In this document: positions 16,993 through 26,543 of the stretch, one piece after another
How the letters are laid out: every line of letters starts with the position of its first letter
How positions within the stretch are numbered: the stretch's first letter is position 1
Assembly (NCBI RefSeq): GCF_900172355.1
Contig: NZ_FWFZ01000009.1
Coordinates: 109,473-173,472, forward strand
Direction: 5' to 3'
Origin: Roseisalinus antarcticus
GTDB lineage: Bacteria; Pseudomonadota; Alphaproteobacteria; Rhodobacterales; Rhodobacteraceae
DNA: 64,000 nt
Position numbers and translations under genes: made by a program
Notes under the pieces: generated by a model
What the model saw: the letters and a program-made list of their open reading frames with translations, nothing else
Databases searched by the model: none
What the model was told of the DNA's origin: nothing

Positions 16993-18237
16993 TCAATCGG
17001 ATAACAGACATTCAGGAAAGCTTCCGCCGGGCGGATCGAGGCGGATCGGTGCGCTGTCGCCCAGCCCGATCCGGGGGCACGCTACCAGCCGCGGGCCGTC
17101 CCAGAGCGCAGGGGCGGAGCGCAGCGCGGCGCGAGGGGCGCCCGGGGTTTCGGGCCGCCCGGCCTGGTCCATCCCGGCGTCGCCCAGGGCCGCGACGGCC
17201 AACCCCTTGGAAAGCCTGTCCGAAACAAGCCACCTGCGATCCCAGCGTCCGTCGGTCATGGCCAGCCCGGCAACCGCGGCATGTTCGCGGAACAGGTAGA
17301 TCTGCGATTTGCGGGCGAGGATCCGGCAGCCGTGCAGCGTGCTGTCGCCGCCGGCAAGCACCCGGTCCAGCGTCTCTTCGAGCGCCACGACACGGGGACG
17401 ATAAGGGGCCGACGCGACGAATTGCAGCGCCCCTGCGAGGATGCGCAACTGGGTATCAGCCTCGATCCGCGCGAAAGCGTCCCGGTCCAGGGCCACATCC
17501 CCCTCCGGCGCGGGGCGCATCGCGGCCGTTGCGGCGTCCAGCGCCCGCCGCTCCAGCGCCTCGCGCGAGCGGCGCAGGCGGCGGGCCGTCGCGGCAAGAC
17601 ATTCCACCCCGAGGCCCTGCGCCTCAAGCCCCTGCAGAAGCTGTCGCATGCGGCTGCGCTCGAAGGCCGGATCGCTGTTGGTCGGGTCGTCGACGTAGGG
17701 AATGCCAAGCACATCGTTGTGTTGGCGCAGTTCGACTCGAGAGATCTCGCGCAGCGGGCGAATGACCTCGAACCCGTCCACGGTGCGCCGTCCGGCAATC
17801 TCCGAAAGCCCCTCGACCCCCGATCCCCGGCGCAGGCGCATGAGGAAGGTCTCGGCCACATCGTCACGTGTATGGGCGAAGGCGACATGCCTGACCGGGC
17901 CACACCAAGCGCCGATCAGCCGAAGCCGGGCCTGCCGCGCCGCATCCATAAGGTTGCCCGTCCCCGGATGCTGATCCCACGTCAGCGTCTCATGGGACAG
18001 GCCGAGCGCCTGCGCCTCGGACGCGACCATGGCCGCCTCGGAGGCGCTTTCGGGGCGCAGGCCGTGATCGACGGTTACCACCCGAAGCCCGACACCCCAG
18101 GCCCGCGCCCATCCGGCCGCCAAGTGCAGCATCGCCATGCTGTCGCCGCCACCCGACACTGCAAGGCCGATTTCACCGGGAAAGTCCGGGCCCACAAGCC
18201 CGCCCATGGCCTCGGCAAAGCGGGCCGGAAGGCTCAC
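16993..18237 (-). CDS. tilS: tRNA(Ile)-lysidine synthetase TilS
   Basis: 414 residues. The N-type ATP pyrophosphatase P-loop SGGGDS is at 28-33, and the stretches TVDHGLRPES and AHTRDDVAETFLMRL are typical of TilS. The enzyme adds lysine to C34 of tRNA-Ile(CAU) so that it reads AUA. The ATG overlaps the cpoB stop by 4 nt (ATGA), giving translational coupling with the tol-pal genes upstream. Confidence 0.95.
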   Translation of the reverse strand: MSLPARFAEAMGGLVGPDFPGEIGLAVSGGGDSMAMLHLAAGWARAWGVGLRVVTVDHGLRPESASEAAMVASEAQALGLSHETLTWDQHPGTGNLMDAARQARLRLIGAWCGPVRHVAFAHTRDDVAETFLMRLRRGSGVEGLSEIAGRRTVDGFEVIRPLREISRVELRQHNDVLGIPYVDDPTNSDPAFERSRMRQLLQGLEAQGLGVECLAATARRLRRSREALERRALDAATAAMRPAPEGDVALDRDAFARIEADTQLRILAGALQFVASAPYRPRVVALEETLDRVLAGGDSTLHGCRILARKSQIYLFREHAAVAGLAMTDGRWDRRWLVSDRLSKGLAVAALGDAGMDQAGRPETPGAPRAALRSAPALWDGPRLVACPRIGLGDSAPIRLDPPGGSFPECLLSD

Positions 18238-19055
18238 GGACAGCCGTATTGCACCCGCGCCTGCGCCGCGTCGCCCGCGGCCTCGGAGGCGGGAAAGCGG
18301 TTCCCGACCTCTTGCAGGGTCGTGCAGGCCTCCTGCATCTGACCGAGCGCCCCGAGCGAGGCGCCGAGCTTGAACAGGGCGTCCGGCGCCCGGGCCCCGG
18401 TGGGCGCCCCCGAGAACGAGGCGAGATAGGCCCGCGCCGCGTTGCTGATCTCGCCGAGGGAATCGTAGGCCTCGCCGCGCAGGTAATGGGCATCTGGCGC
18501 GAGCGGCCCGCCGGGGTATGTCTCTGTATGGGCGAGGAAAAGCTCTGTGGCGCGCTCGAAATCGCCCTCTTCGAAGGCGGTCCGGGCGGCGTCGAACTCC
18601 GCCTGCTCGCCGACCGCCAGCGCGGGGCCCTGTTCGGTCGCGGCCTCCGGCTCGGGCAGGTTCTCGGCCGCGTCCACGCCGCCCAGCGTGGGGGTGTCGC
18701 CCAACAGGCCGATGTCGCAGCCGACCTCGAGCTCGCAGAGGCGGAATTCCAGGTCGCCGATCCGGTTGGTGCCGTCGCGGGTGATGCGGTTGATCCGGAA
18801 CTCCAGCTCTTCGGTCTTCGACGTCAGGCGCTGCAGCTCGCTCTCCATCGCCGAAACGCGGTCGAGCACGGAGCCGCCGCCCACGTCGACACTGGGCGCG
18901 CCTGTGGTCGACAGCTCCCGGGTCAGGCGCTGGACCTCGACATACAGCACGGACAGGTCCTGGCGGATGTCCGCCAGGGTCTGGTCCTGGGCGGACGCGG
19001 ACAGGGGAGCCGACAGCGCCAGCGATGAGATCAGGATCAATCTGCGCAGCATCAC
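18234..19055 (-). CDS. cpoB: Cell division coordinator CpoB/YbgF (Tol-Pal system)
   Basis: 273 residues. A cleavable signal peptide (ends near ASAQ, about residue 23) is followed by a heptad-rich coiled-coil stretch (about 25-90), a linker, and a C-terminal TPR domain (about 150-270; patterns such as FEEGDFERATELF and YLRGEAYDSLGE). This is the YbgF/CpoB layout: a periplasmic partner of TolA that links wall synthesis to outer-membrane constriction. It starts 16 nt after pal and overlaps tilS by 4 nt. Confidence 0.92.
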   Translation of the reverse strand: MMLRRLILISSLALSAPLSASAQDQTLADIRQDLSVLYVEVQRLTRELSTTGAPSVDVGGGSVLDRVSAMESELQRLTSKTEELEFRINRITRDGTNRIGDLEFRLCELEVGCDIGLLGDTPTLGGVDAAENLPEPEAATEQGPALAVGEQAEFDAARTAFEEGDFERATELFLAHTETYPGGPLAPDAHYLRGEAYDSLGEISNAARAYLASFSGAPTGARAPDALFKLGASLGALGQMQEACTTLQEVGNRFPASEAAGDAAQARVQYGCP

Positions 19056-19071
19056 GCGCCCCCTTCCTGCG

Positions 19072-19587
19072 TCAGCTGATCGAGCCGGCGGCGATCACGG
19101 TGACCGCGCGGCGGTTCTGGGCATAGCACGCCTCTTCCGAGCAGATCGCCAGGGGACGTTCCTTGCCGTAGGTGACCGTCTGCAATCGGCCGGTCGGAAC
19201 ACCGCGGCTGACGAGGTATTCGCGCACCGCGTTGGCCCTGCGCGAGCCGAGCGCGAGGTTGTATTCCCGGGTGCCCTGCTCGTCGGCGTGGCCCTCGATC
19301 ACCGCGCGGTAATCGGCGTTCGTCAGAAGCCACTCGGCCTGTCCGTTCAGCGTTGCCCGGCCGGTCTCGGTCAGGGTAAACTGATCCACCTCGAAGAGGA
19401 CACGGTCGCCGATGCGCTGGCTGAAGTATTGCGGGCTGGCGGGATTCGACGCGGGATCGACGGGGCCGGCCACGCCGGCGCCGGCACCTGCGCCCATGCC
19501 ACTGTCGGCACCGCGGTTGTTGCGGTTGGCGCATCCGGACGCGGCGAGCGCCGCCACCAGAAGAAGCGCCGGTGTGAGATATTTCAT
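19072..19587 (-). CDS. pal: Peptidoglycan-associated lipoprotein Pal
   Basis: 171 residues from the ATG at 19587, which opens a lipoprotein signal with lipobox AASGC (Cys near residue 18). An opening to 19695 would hide that signal. The C-terminal OmpA-like domain (about 60-165) contains the peptidoglycan-binding pattern GHADEQGTREYNLALGSRRA. Pal anchors the outer membrane to the wall and binds TolB, whose gene is directly upstream. Confidence 0.95.
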   Translation of the reverse strand: MKYLTPALLLVAALAASGCANRNNRGADSGMGAGAGAGVAGPVDPASNPASPQYFSQRIGDRVLFEVDQFTLTETGRATLNGQAEWLLTNADYRAVIEGHADEQGTREYNLALGSRRANAVREYLVSRGVPTGRLQTVTYGKERPLAICSEEACYAQNRRAVTVIAAGSIS

Positions 19588-19673
19588 CGCGTGAGGTCCT
19601 GTATCGCTCATTCTCGTTGTCATAAGCCTAACACGGTTCTTTTCGCCGTGCATCCGTTGCGACTCGCCGCGCC

Positions 19674-21044
19674 TCAGGGCTGCAAAGGCCCCCATGAGGC
19701 GTCCGAAGCGGCCGCCGGCGTGTCGACCCGTTGCAGGTTCCGGCCCGAGACGTCCACCGAATAGATCGCCGGAGCGCCCGATTCTCCTTGGGTTTCGCGG
19801 GTGAACATCAAGACCCGGCCGTTCGGCGACCAGGTCGGGCTTTCGTCCAGGAACGACGCGGTGAGCAGCCGCTCTTCCGAGCCGTCCGTGCGCATCACGC
19901 CGATGTGAAAACGCCCGGCGTTCTGTTTGGTGAACGCGATCAGGTCCCCGCGCGGCGACCAGACGGGCGAGCCGTAGCGGCCCTCGCCGAAGCTGATCCG
20001 CTGGGGCTCTCCGCCGGTGGCCGACATGACATAAAGCTGCTGGGTGCCCGAGCGGTCGCTTTCGAACACGATGCGCGCCCCGTCGGGCGAGAGGCTGGGC
20101 GCGGTCTCGATCGAGGGCGCGTTGGTCAGGCGCTGGTGCTGCCCGGTGCCGATGTCGGTCCGCCAGATGTCGGTATTGCCACCGTTGGACAGCGAGTAGA
20201 TCACCGAGCGCCCGTCGCGCGAGAACCGCGGCGAGAACGACATCTCGCCCTGTTGCGTGGCCAGTTGCTGGCGCGTGACCGTCCCCACGTCGAGCGCGTT
20301 GATCCGGGGAAAGCCGCTGTCCCAGCTTGTATAGATCACCCGGTCGCCCAGCGGCGAAAACCGCGGCGCCAGCACGATCGAGGAACTGTCGGTCAGGTAT
20401 TGGACGTTGGCGCCGTCGTAATCCATGATCGCCAGCCGCTTGCGCCGGTCGTTCTTGGGCCCGGTCTCGGCCACGAAGACGACTCGGCTGTCGAAATAGC
20501 CGCCTTCGCCGGTGATCCGCGAATAGACCTGATCGGCGACCTTGTGCGCCATCCGCCGCCAGCCATCGGTCGTGCCGACCAGCTGCTGACCCGCGCCGAG
20601 TTCGGTGCCCGAGAAGACGTCATAGAGCCGGAACTTCACCGTCACCTGCCCGCCGTTGACCGCCACCGCGCCGGTGATCAGCGCCTGGGCGTTGATCGTC
20701 CGCCAGTCGGTATAGGCGACGGGCTGGGCAAAGCTGTCCACAGTGGAGACGAACGCGGTCGCCGGGATCTCGCGAAAGACGCCGGTGCCGGTGAGGTCGG
20801 CGGCGATGACGCGGCTGATGTCTGCGGCCAGCTGCTCGGCGCCCGGCGTCTCGGCCTCGAAGGTCGGGACGGCGAAGGGCAGCGGCTGCACGTTGGGGTT
20901 GGTGATCGTCAACCGCAGCGGGCCGCCCTGGGCAAAGGCCGGGGTCGCGGGGGCCAAAGACAGGATCAGCGCGAGGGCGCAGGACACCAGGGCCAGGCCC
21001 AGCGCGGCGGGGTCGAACAGGGATTGGAAGCTTCGGGTCATCAT
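19674..21044 (-). CDS. tolB: Tol-Pal periplasmic translocation protein TolB
   Basis: About 456 residues from the ATG at 21044; ATGs at 21053 and 21041 are equally plausible and differ only in the signal peptide. After a long hydrophobic signal (ending near PAFAQ) come the TolB N-terminal domain and a six-bladed beta-propeller with repeated WD40-like units ([38 protein letters not shown]). TolB binds Pal in the periplasm. It lies between tolA (74 nt upstream) and pal (86 nt downstream). Confidence 0.95.
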   Translation of the reverse strand: MMTRSFQSLFDPAALGLALVSCALALILSLAPATPAFAQGGPLRLTITNPNVQPLPFAVPTFEAETPGAEQLAADISRVIAADLTGTGVFREIPATAFVSTVDSFAQPVAYTDWRTINAQALITGAVAVNGGQVTVKFRLYDVFSGTELGAGQQLVGTTDGWRRMAHKVADQVYSRITGEGGYFDSRVVFVAETGPKNDRRKRLAIMDYDGANVQYLTDSSSIVLAPRFSPLGDRVIYTSWDSGFPRINALDVGTVTRQQLATQQGEMSFSPRFSRDGRSVIYSLSNGGNTDIWRTDIGTGQHQRLTNAPSIETAPSLSPDGARIVFESDRSGTQQLYVMSATGGEPQRISFGEGRYGSPVWSPRGDLIAFTKQNAGRFHIGVMRTDGSEERLLTASFLDESPTWSPNGRVLMFTRETQGESGAPAIYSVDVSGRNLQRVDTPAAASDASWGPLQP

Positions 21045-21118
21045 GTCTCTCATTCTCTCCGGCCGGGGGCCGGTTGCAATCGGAGTCACGCGATTGTGGC
21101 AGGTTTTGGCCGGGACCG

Positions 21119-22294
21119 TCACTGGAAAGCCCTGTCTGACGGGTCGAATGTCAGCTCCACATCGCGCCATTGATCGTATTTCTCGGGCGGCAGCTCATAG
21201 CCGGTCCGTCCGTTGTAGTTCTGACAGCGCAGCACGGCCCGCCGCACCGCCTGGAACGCGCTCTCCTGGGCGGCCTCGGGGCCGCCCGAGGCCGCCAGCC
21301 GCCGCACGTCGCCCTCGACCCGGCCCTGTTGGCTGAGCGAGAAGGCGACGGTCACCACCACGCGGGCCGCCTGGCTGCCGGCGTCCACGTCCCAGCATTC
21401 ATGCACGGCGACGCGGAATCCCTCCTGCTCGCTGCCGGTCAGCGGCGGGCCGGGCGCGGCCGCCGAGGTGGCGGCGGCGAGGGCCGCGGCCACGGCGTCG
21501 TCCACCGCGGCCTCGTCGACCTCGGGCGCAGCCTCTTCGGGATCGGGCGCGACATCGTCGGACCGGGCCGCGGTCGTCGTGCCCTCGGTCCGCGGGGCGG
21601 GCGCGGCCGGGGGCGCGGGCCGGTTCGGGCGGACCTGCGGACGGATCGAGGCCAGCGGCGCCGAGGCGGCCGGGATGTCGGCCTCGGTCACGATCTGGCT
21701 TGCGGCCTCTTCGGGGGCGGTGGCCTCCTGCGGCGTCTCGGCGATCACCTCTTCGGCGGCGCTGTCGGCCTCGGCCGGGGGCTGCGCCTCTTCGGCGACG
21801 GCGACGTCCGGCGGTGGCGGCGCGATCGGGGTCGGCGAGACCCGCTCGGCCGGGCGCGGGATCGGGCGGGGGCTTGCCTCCAGCGTGGGGTCCTCGACGA
21901 TGGTGGGCACCGACGGGGCCTCGGGGGCCTGAGGCGACGGCACCGGGTCGGGCGGCGGCGGCAGGCTGGCCGTTTCGGGCACTTCGGGCACGGAATCCCG
22001 TTCGGGCGGGGCCACGGGCGGCGGCGTCTCGGCGGTCTGGGGCGCGTCGGGTTCTGCGGGGGCCGGTTCCGGCGCAACCTCCACCTCCGGCTCCGGCAGG
22101 GCGACGCTGGGGGTGTCGGTCACGGGCGCCTCGGGCGCCGTGGCCGCGCGGATCGCCTCGAATTCCTGCGCCGAGACGACGGACACATCCATCACGTCGA
22201 ACTCCAGCGGGTCGCTGGACAGGCCCCAGCCCATGACGAGCCACAGCAGCAGCCCCGCGTGCCCCACGCCCGAGATATACCCGCCGGGCGTCAT
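21119..22294 (-). CDS. tolA: Tol-Pal envelope protein TolA
   Basis: 391 residues. One N-terminal membrane segment (about 10-25) anchors it in the inner membrane; residues about 50-280 are a low-complexity Pro/Ala/Glu-rich stalk, and the last 100 residues form a compact C-terminal domain containing the cysteine-bearing stretches VHECWDV and LRCQNYN. Sequence similarity in the stalk is only compositional, so the call leans on gene order (tolQ-tolR-tolA-tolB-pal) and architecture. Start ATG is 6 nt after the tolR stop. Confidence 0.9.
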   Translation of the reverse strand: MTPGGYISGVGHAGLLLWLVMGWGLSSDPLEFDVMDVSVVSAQEFEAIRAATAPEAPVTDTPSVALPEPEVEVAPEPAPAEPDAPQTAETPPPVAPPERDSVPEVPETASLPPPPDPVPSPQAPEAPSVPTIVEDPTLEASPRPIPRPAERVSPTPIAPPPPDVAVAEEAQPPAEADSAAEEVIAETPQEATAPEEAASQIVTEADIPAASAPLASIRPQVRPNRPAPPAAPAPRTEGTTTAARSDDVAPDPEEAAPEVDEAAVDDAVAAALAAATSAAAPGPPLTGSEQEGFRVAVHECWDVDAGSQAARVVVTVAFSLSQQGRVEGDVRRLAASGGPEAAQESAFQAVRRAVLRCQNYNGRTGYELPPEKYDQWRDVELTFDPSDRAFQ

Positions 22295-22300
22295 GGCACC

Positions 22301-22768
22301 CTACCCGTCCGACCCGTCGAGCGTCGGACCGCCGATATCCGTCACCAGACCGATGTTGTTGAAGCCAGCCGCGTTGAGCGCCCCCATGATCTCGGCCACG
22401 GCATTCCAGGCGTTGGCGCCGTCGGCGCGCAGGAACACCCGGTCGCTCGTGCGTTCTTCGGCGATGGCGCGCAGGCGGGTGATGAATTCGTCGCGCGGCA
22501 CGTCCGTGGTCTGGATCTGCAGCCCGCCCTGGGACGTCATCGTGATGGTCAGCGGCTCTTCCTGCTCGGTCGGCAGGGCGTTGGCCGCCGTCTCGGGCAG
22601 TTGCACCGGCACGCCGACCGTCAGCAGCGGGGCCGCGACCATGAAGATGATCAGCAGCACCAGCATCACGTCGACGAAGGGGGTCACGTTGATGTCGGCC
22701 ATTGGCGCGCTGCGCCGGGCGCCCCTGCGCCGCTTGCCGCTGTCGGATTTCACCACGCTGGCTGCCAT
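22301..22768 (-). CDS. tolR: Tol-Pal proton-channel protein TolR (ExbD family)
   Basis: 155 residues: short basic cytoplasmic start, one membrane helix (about 28-48) carrying the conserved aspartate D33 in the stretch INVTPFVDVMLVLLI, then a periplasmic domain. The aspartate is the expected proton-path residue of the TolQR/ExbBD motor. One base separates its ATG from the tolQ stop. Confidence 0.95.
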   Translation of the reverse strand: MAASVVKSDSGKRRRGARRSAPMADINVTPFVDVMLVLLIIFMVAAPLLTVGVPVQLPETAANALPTEQEEPLTITMTSQGGLQIQTTDVPRDEFITRLRAIAEERTSDRVFLRADGANAWNAVAEIMGALNAAGFNNIGLVTDIGGPTLDGSDG

Positions 22769-22769
22769 G

Positions 22770-23444
22770 TCAGCTGTCCAGTTGCCGCGACAGGATGGTC
22801 GAGAACTCGTCCGCGAAGGCTTCGTAGCCGTTCACGATACGGTCCGAATCCGCCGAGAGCTTGTTATAGAAGATCACCGCCGGGATCGCCGCCATCAGGC
22901 CCAGACCCGTGGCCAGAAGCGCCTCGGCGATGCCCGGCGCGACGACGGCGAGGTTGGTGTTCTGCTGCTCGGCGATCTCGATGAAGGCGTTCATGATGCC
23001 CCAGACGGTGCCGAAAAGGCCGATGAACGGCGCCGTGGACCCAACCGTGGCCAGCACCGGCAGACCGCGCTGCAGCCGGCCCGCCTCCTTGGCGATCGCC
23101 ACGTCCATCGACCGGTCGATCCTCGCTTGCGCCCCGGCGATCAGCCCGCCGTCCTGCCGGTGCGAGCGGCGCCATTCGATCATTCCCGCGGCAAAGATCT
23201 TCTGGCTCTGGCCCTTGGGCGTCGGGCCGATTTCGTCGAAGAGGCCGTCCAGCGGCTCGCCCGACCAGAAGGCGCGATCGAAGCGCGAGGCCTCGAACCG
23301 GGCGCGCTTGTATTGGACCCACTTGTCGACGATCACCGCCCAGCACCAGATCGAGGCGAAGATCAGGATGATCATCACCAGTTTCACGGCGATCGTGGCG
23401 CGGGCGAAAAGCGCCCACATCGAAAAATCTGTCGCTGCTTCCAT
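22770..23444 (-). CDS. tolQ: Tol-Pal proton-channel protein TolQ (ExbB/MotA family)
   Basis: 224 residues from the ATG at 23444; a TTG at 23459 would add five residues but lacks a ribosome site. Three membrane helices are visible, one near 10-33 and two near 135-205, with the family stretch APFIGLFGTVWGIMNAF between the first and second. TolQ and TolR make the motor that energises TolA. First gene of the tolQRAB-pal set; 110 nt separate it from ybgC. Confidence 0.95.
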   Translation of the reverse strand: MEAATDFSMWALFARATIAVKLVMIILIFASIWCWAVIVDKWVQYKRARFEASRFDRAFWSGEPLDGLFDEIGPTPKGQSQKIFAAGMIEWRRSHRQDGGLIAGAQARIDRSMDVAIAKEAGRLQRGLPVLATVGSTAPFIGLFGTVWGIMNAFIEIAEQQNTNLAVVAPGIAEALLATGLGLMAAIPAVIFYNKLSADSDRIVNGYEAFADEFSTILSRQLDS

Positions 23445-23554
23445 GGACCTGCTCGCCAAGGGGGGGCCGTTTTCGACCTCGTTGGCGTCCTCTTACCCCA
23501 TTCGCCAGGCGAAATCCATCCGCCACCGCCTCACGCTTGCGCAAGGCCGCGCCG

Positions 23555-23944
23555 TTAGCGAAGCTGTCGGCGAAGTCCCGCCGGCAGGCGCGCCACCTGC
23601 CCGGCCGCCGACAGCGCCACCAGCGTCACCACCGCCGCGAACAGCCGTTCGCCGTCGCGCAGCACCTCCTGGCGCAGCACCAGGCGGGCGCCGCCGACGC
23701 TCTCGGTCTCGGTGCGCACCTCGAGCCGGTCGTCGAACCGCGCGGGCGCGAGGTAGTCGGCCTCGACCCGGCGCACGGCGAAGACGATCCCCTCCTGCGC
23801 CTTCAGCCGCGCCTGATCGATGCCCAGCTCGCGGACCCATTCGGTGCGGGCGCGCTCTATGAACTTCAGGTAATTGGCGTAGTAGACGATCCCGGCCAGA
23901 TCGGTGTCCTCGTAATAGACCCGCAGGCTGAAGACGTGGCTCAT
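23555..23944 (-). CDS. ybgC: Tol-Pal-associated acyl-CoA thioesterase YbgC
   Basis: 129 residues, hot-dog-fold thioesterase of the 4-hydroxybenzoyl-CoA thioesterase family. The active-site pattern YYEDTDLAGIVYYANYLKF (Asp in DTDLAG) is intact. YbgC is the classic first gene of tol-pal operons and acts on short acyl-CoA or phospholipid-linked acyl groups. Its ATG overlaps the stop of the unknown upstream gene by 4 nt. Confidence 0.93.
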   Translation of the reverse strand: MSHVFSLRVYYEDTDLAGIVYYANYLKFIERARTEWVRELGIDQARLKAQEGIVFAVRRVEADYLAPARFDDRLEVRTETESVGGARLVLRQEVLRDGERLFAAVVTLVALSAAGQVARLPAGLRRQLR

Positions 23945-24576
23945 TGCGGCCCGCCGATCCGCGCGAAGACCCGCAGGGCGTGGCTGTCGTCCTGCGCCAC
24001 GTCCGGCAGGGTCGGGTCATAGACCGCGCGGATCACCGCGCCGATCTCGGGCCGCAGCACAGCGACCCCGTTGGCAAGACCCAGCGGCGAGGATTGCGCG
24101 AAGGCGCGGTCGGACCAGAGCACGATGGATTGCACCGCCTGGGACAGGGCCAGCGTCGCGGCCGGCACCTCCAGCATGTCCGCATCCATCCGCAGGAACA
24201 CGAAACAGGCGCGGATCGCCCCGGCCTCGTCGAAGCGGAAGACGCGGTATTGATTGGCCTCCGCCTCGGCCAGGCGGGCCACCAACGGCCCCAGCCCCTC
24301 GACCAGCCGATCAAGGTTGGGCACCTCCAGCAGCTCCGCCCAGTCGCGGCAGAAAAACACCATGAGGTTCGCGCCGAGCTCGGCATCGGTCTCGGCCATC
24401 TTGTGGCCGGCCAGACCCACGACCGCCTCGATCGCGCCCTTCAGGATCCCCAGCGTCTCGTCCTCGACGCCGAATACCACGGGCACGATCGGCCGGCCCC
24501 AGCGGGCGCAGAGATAGCTGCCGTCGCCGCGCCGGAAGAGCGCCTCGACCGTCTCGGGCGTCACGTCCTCGATCAC
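23941..24576 (-). CDS. Conserved-looking soluble protein of unknown function, coupled to ybgC
   Basis: 211 residues from a GTG at 24576. The GTGA there overlaps the stop of the gene upstream, and its own stop overlaps the ybgC ATG, so three genes are joined by 4-nt overlaps. No signal peptide or membrane helix is apparent. The sequence is acidic, with regular alpha/beta character and no motif I recognise. A longer opening to 24729 has shadow-frame composition. The tight coupling to ybgC-tol suggests an envelope-related role, but nothing in the sequence defines it. Confidence 0.75.
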   Translation of the reverse strand: MIEDVTPETVEALFRRGDGSYLCARWGRPIVPVVFGVEDETLGILKGAIEAVVGLAGHKMAETDAELGANLMVFFCRDWAELLEVPNLDRLVEGLGPLVARLAEAEANQYRVFRFDEAGAIRACFVFLRMDADMLEVPAATLALSQAVQSIVLWSDRAFAQSSPLGLANGVAVLRPEIGAVIRAVYDPTLPDVAQDDSHALRVFARIGGPQ

Positions 24577-25388
24577 TGTGCCCCCCGCTCGCGCAGCGCC
24601 GCGATGGCGCGGGGCGGTGTCGGGCCGGGCTCTCCCCAGATGCGGGGCGGCTGGCCGCTTTCCCAGAAGCCCGCCAGCAGGCGGCCGTCGCCGCGATGGA
24701 CGGCGATGACGCTGGCGGTCGCGCCGCAATTGCCCGGCGCACAGCCCTCGCCCACGACCCAGTCGTCCTCGACCTCCATCGGCGAGCCCTGGCCCGAGAG
24801 CCGCTGCAACGTGGCGTAGTTCGCGGCCCCCATCAGCGCGGTGAGCGGCAGGCGCCAGTCCTCGGTGCCGGTCAGATCGAAGAGGTAGACACCGGCAAGC
24901 GCGTCGGCGCCGGCCTCCGGGCCGACCTCGGCCGGGGGCAGGCCGAGGGTCCGCGTCTCGATGCTGCGGCCGTCGTAGACGAAGGCGACCTCGCCGTCGG
25001 CGACCCGCCGGGACGGCATGGTCACGGTCACGGTTTCGACGTCGTGGGACAGGGTCACCAGTTCGGAGCAGGTGCCGAAGGGCGCGGTCCGGCGCAGATC
25101 GCCCGGCGCGGTGTGCAGCCAGACGAAGGACGCCGAGCAGCCGTTGCCGCCCTGGCTGATCCCGATCAGGGCCAGCGTGCCCGCCCGCGCCTCCAGCCAG
25201 GCGATGGCGGGCGGCGGGTCGAAGGCGATCTCGGTCTCGCCGACGAAGACACGGGTGACGGGTCCGTCCGTCGTCTCGCTCCAGTCAAAGCGGATGTCGC
25301 CGGAGGGTGTGGTCACGTCCTGGGCAAAGGCGGCGGCCGCGCAGGTGACAAGGACAGACAGGCACAGGGCGTAAGGACAGACAGGCAC
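24573..25388 (-). CDS. Predicted periplasmic protein of unknown function; start region altered by a 23-bp tandem duplication
   Basis: 271 residues as read from a GTG at 25388. It has a signal peptide (cleavage near AFAQ, about residue 23) and an otherwise unrecognised beta-rich body with six or so cysteines. The likely ancestral start is the ATG at 25408: with one copy of the 23-bp repeat at 25350-25395 it reads MKRLYALCLSVLVTC, a normal signal peptide in frame with the body. With two copies that ATG shifts frame and stops after 31 codons. The GTG may rescue expression by starting inside the duplication; otherwise the gene is broken. Confidence 0.7.
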   Translation of the reverse strand: MPVCPYALCLSVLVTCAAAAFAQDVTTPSGDIRFDWSETTDGPVTRVFVGETEIAFDPPPAIAWLEARAGTLALIGISQGGNGCSASFVWLHTAPGDLRRTAPFGTCSELVTLSHDVETVTVTMPSRRVADGEVAFVYDGRSIETRTLGLPPAEVGPEAGADALAGVYLFDLTGTEDWRLPLTALMGAANYATLQRLSGQGSPMEVEDDWVVGEGCAPGNCGATASVIAVHRGDGRLLAGFWESGQPPRIWGEPGPTPPRAIAALRERGAQ

Positions 25389-25395
25389 AGGGCGT
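25350..25395. repeat. Perfect 23-bp tandem duplication
   Basis: Two identical 23-bp units, 25350-25372 and 25373-25395, each beginning AAGGACAGACAGG and ending CAGGGCGT. The unit length is not a multiple of three. It falls inside the signal-peptide codons of the periplasmic protein gene on the minus strand. Confidence 0.97.
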
Positions 25396-25479
25396 AGAGT
25401 CGTTTCATGCCCGCAAATGACCGCCCCGGCCGGCCCGCGTCAACCCCGGGGGCGGGGCCCGCTGTGGGCCCCTCCGCGC

Positions 25480-26499
25480 CTAGTCGAAGAGCCCGCCCTG
25501 CCCCTTGGGCTGGTCCAGCCCAAGGTGCCGCCAGGCCCCCGCCGCAAGCATCCGTCCGCGCGGGGTCCGCTGGATCAGCCCCTGTTGCAGCAGGAACGGC
25601 TCGATCACCTCCTCCAGCGCGTCGCGGCTTTCGCTGAGGGCGGCGGACATCGTCTCTATGCCGACCGGGCCGCCGCCATAGCTCTCGGCGATCAGCCGCA
25701 GATAGCGCCGGTCGGCCCCGTCGAGCCCCAGCTCGTCCACCCCGAGGCGGGTGAGCGCCCGGTCGGCGATCTGGGCGGTGACGGTGCCGTCGCCCTCGAC
25801 CACGGCGAAATCGACCACCCGGCGCAGCAGCCGCCCCGCGATCCGAGGTGTGCCCCGTGCGCGGCGGGCGATTTCCTGGGCCCCGTCCTCGGTCGCCGGC
25901 GCCCCCATAAGCCGCGCCCCGCGGGTTACGATCTCGTGCAGCTCGGCCACCGTATAGAACTCCAGCCGGGTCGGGATCCCGAAGCGGTCGCGCAGGGGGG
26001 TGGTCAGCAACCCCAGCCGCGTGGTGGCGCCGACAAGGGTGAACGGTTGCAACTCGATCCGCACGGTCCGCGCCGCGGGCCCCTCGCCGATCACCAGGTC
26101 CAACTCGAAATCCTCGAGCGCGGGATAGAGCACCTCTTCCACCGCCGGGTTCAGGCGATGGATCTCGTCGATGAACAGGACGTCCTTGGCCTCGAGGTTG
26201 GTCAGGATCGCCGCGAGATCGCCGGCCTTGGCCAGCACCGGGCCCGACGTCATCCGGAAGCCCACCCCCAGCTCGCGCGACATGATCTGCGCCAGCGTCG
26301 TCTTGCCCAGCCCGGGCGGGCCGTGGAACAGGACGTGGTCCATCGCCTCGCCACGCCGCCGGGCGCTCTCGATGAAGACGCGCAGGTTTGCCCGCGCCTC
26401 GGCCTGGCCGATGAACTCGTCCAGAAGCTGCGGCCGCAGGGCCCGGTCGGCGTCCTCGGGCTGGCGCTCGGGGCGCAATGTCGGGTCCGGTTCGGTCAT
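25480..26499 (-). CDS. ruvB: Holliday junction branch-migration ATPase RuvB
   Basis: 339 residues. Walker A GPPGLGKT (60-67), Walker B with DEIH (111-114), and the RuvB C-terminal winged-helix stretch IQRTPRGRM are present. RuvB hexamers pump DNA through RuvA-bound junctions. Third gene of ruvCAB, 44 nt after ruvA. Confidence 0.97.
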   Translation of the reverse strand: MTEPDPTLRPERQPEDADRALRPQLLDEFIGQAEARANLRVFIESARRRGEAMDHVLFHGPPGLGKTTLAQIMSRELGVGFRMTSGPVLAKAGDLAAILTNLEAKDVLFIDEIHRLNPAVEEVLYPALEDFELDLVIGEGPAARTVRIELQPFTLVGATTRLGLLTTPLRDRFGIPTRLEFYTVAELHEIVTRGARLMGAPATEDGAQEIARRARGTPRIAGRLLRRVVDFAVVEGDGTVTAQIADRALTRLGVDELGLDGADRRYLRLIAESYGGGPVGIETMSAALSESRDALEEVIEPFLLQQGLIQRTPRGRMLAAGAWRHLGLDQPKGQGGLFD

Positions 26500-26543
26500 G
26501 CGATGTCCTTACGTGGCAGCCGGCGGGGGCTGACGGATGCTCC

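Noticed and set aside
21170..23558. Gly/Arg-rich long frames opposite tolA, tolR and tolQ.
   Set aside because: Low-complexity complements of the Pro/Ala/Glu-rich TolA stalk and its neighbours, not a repeat protein.
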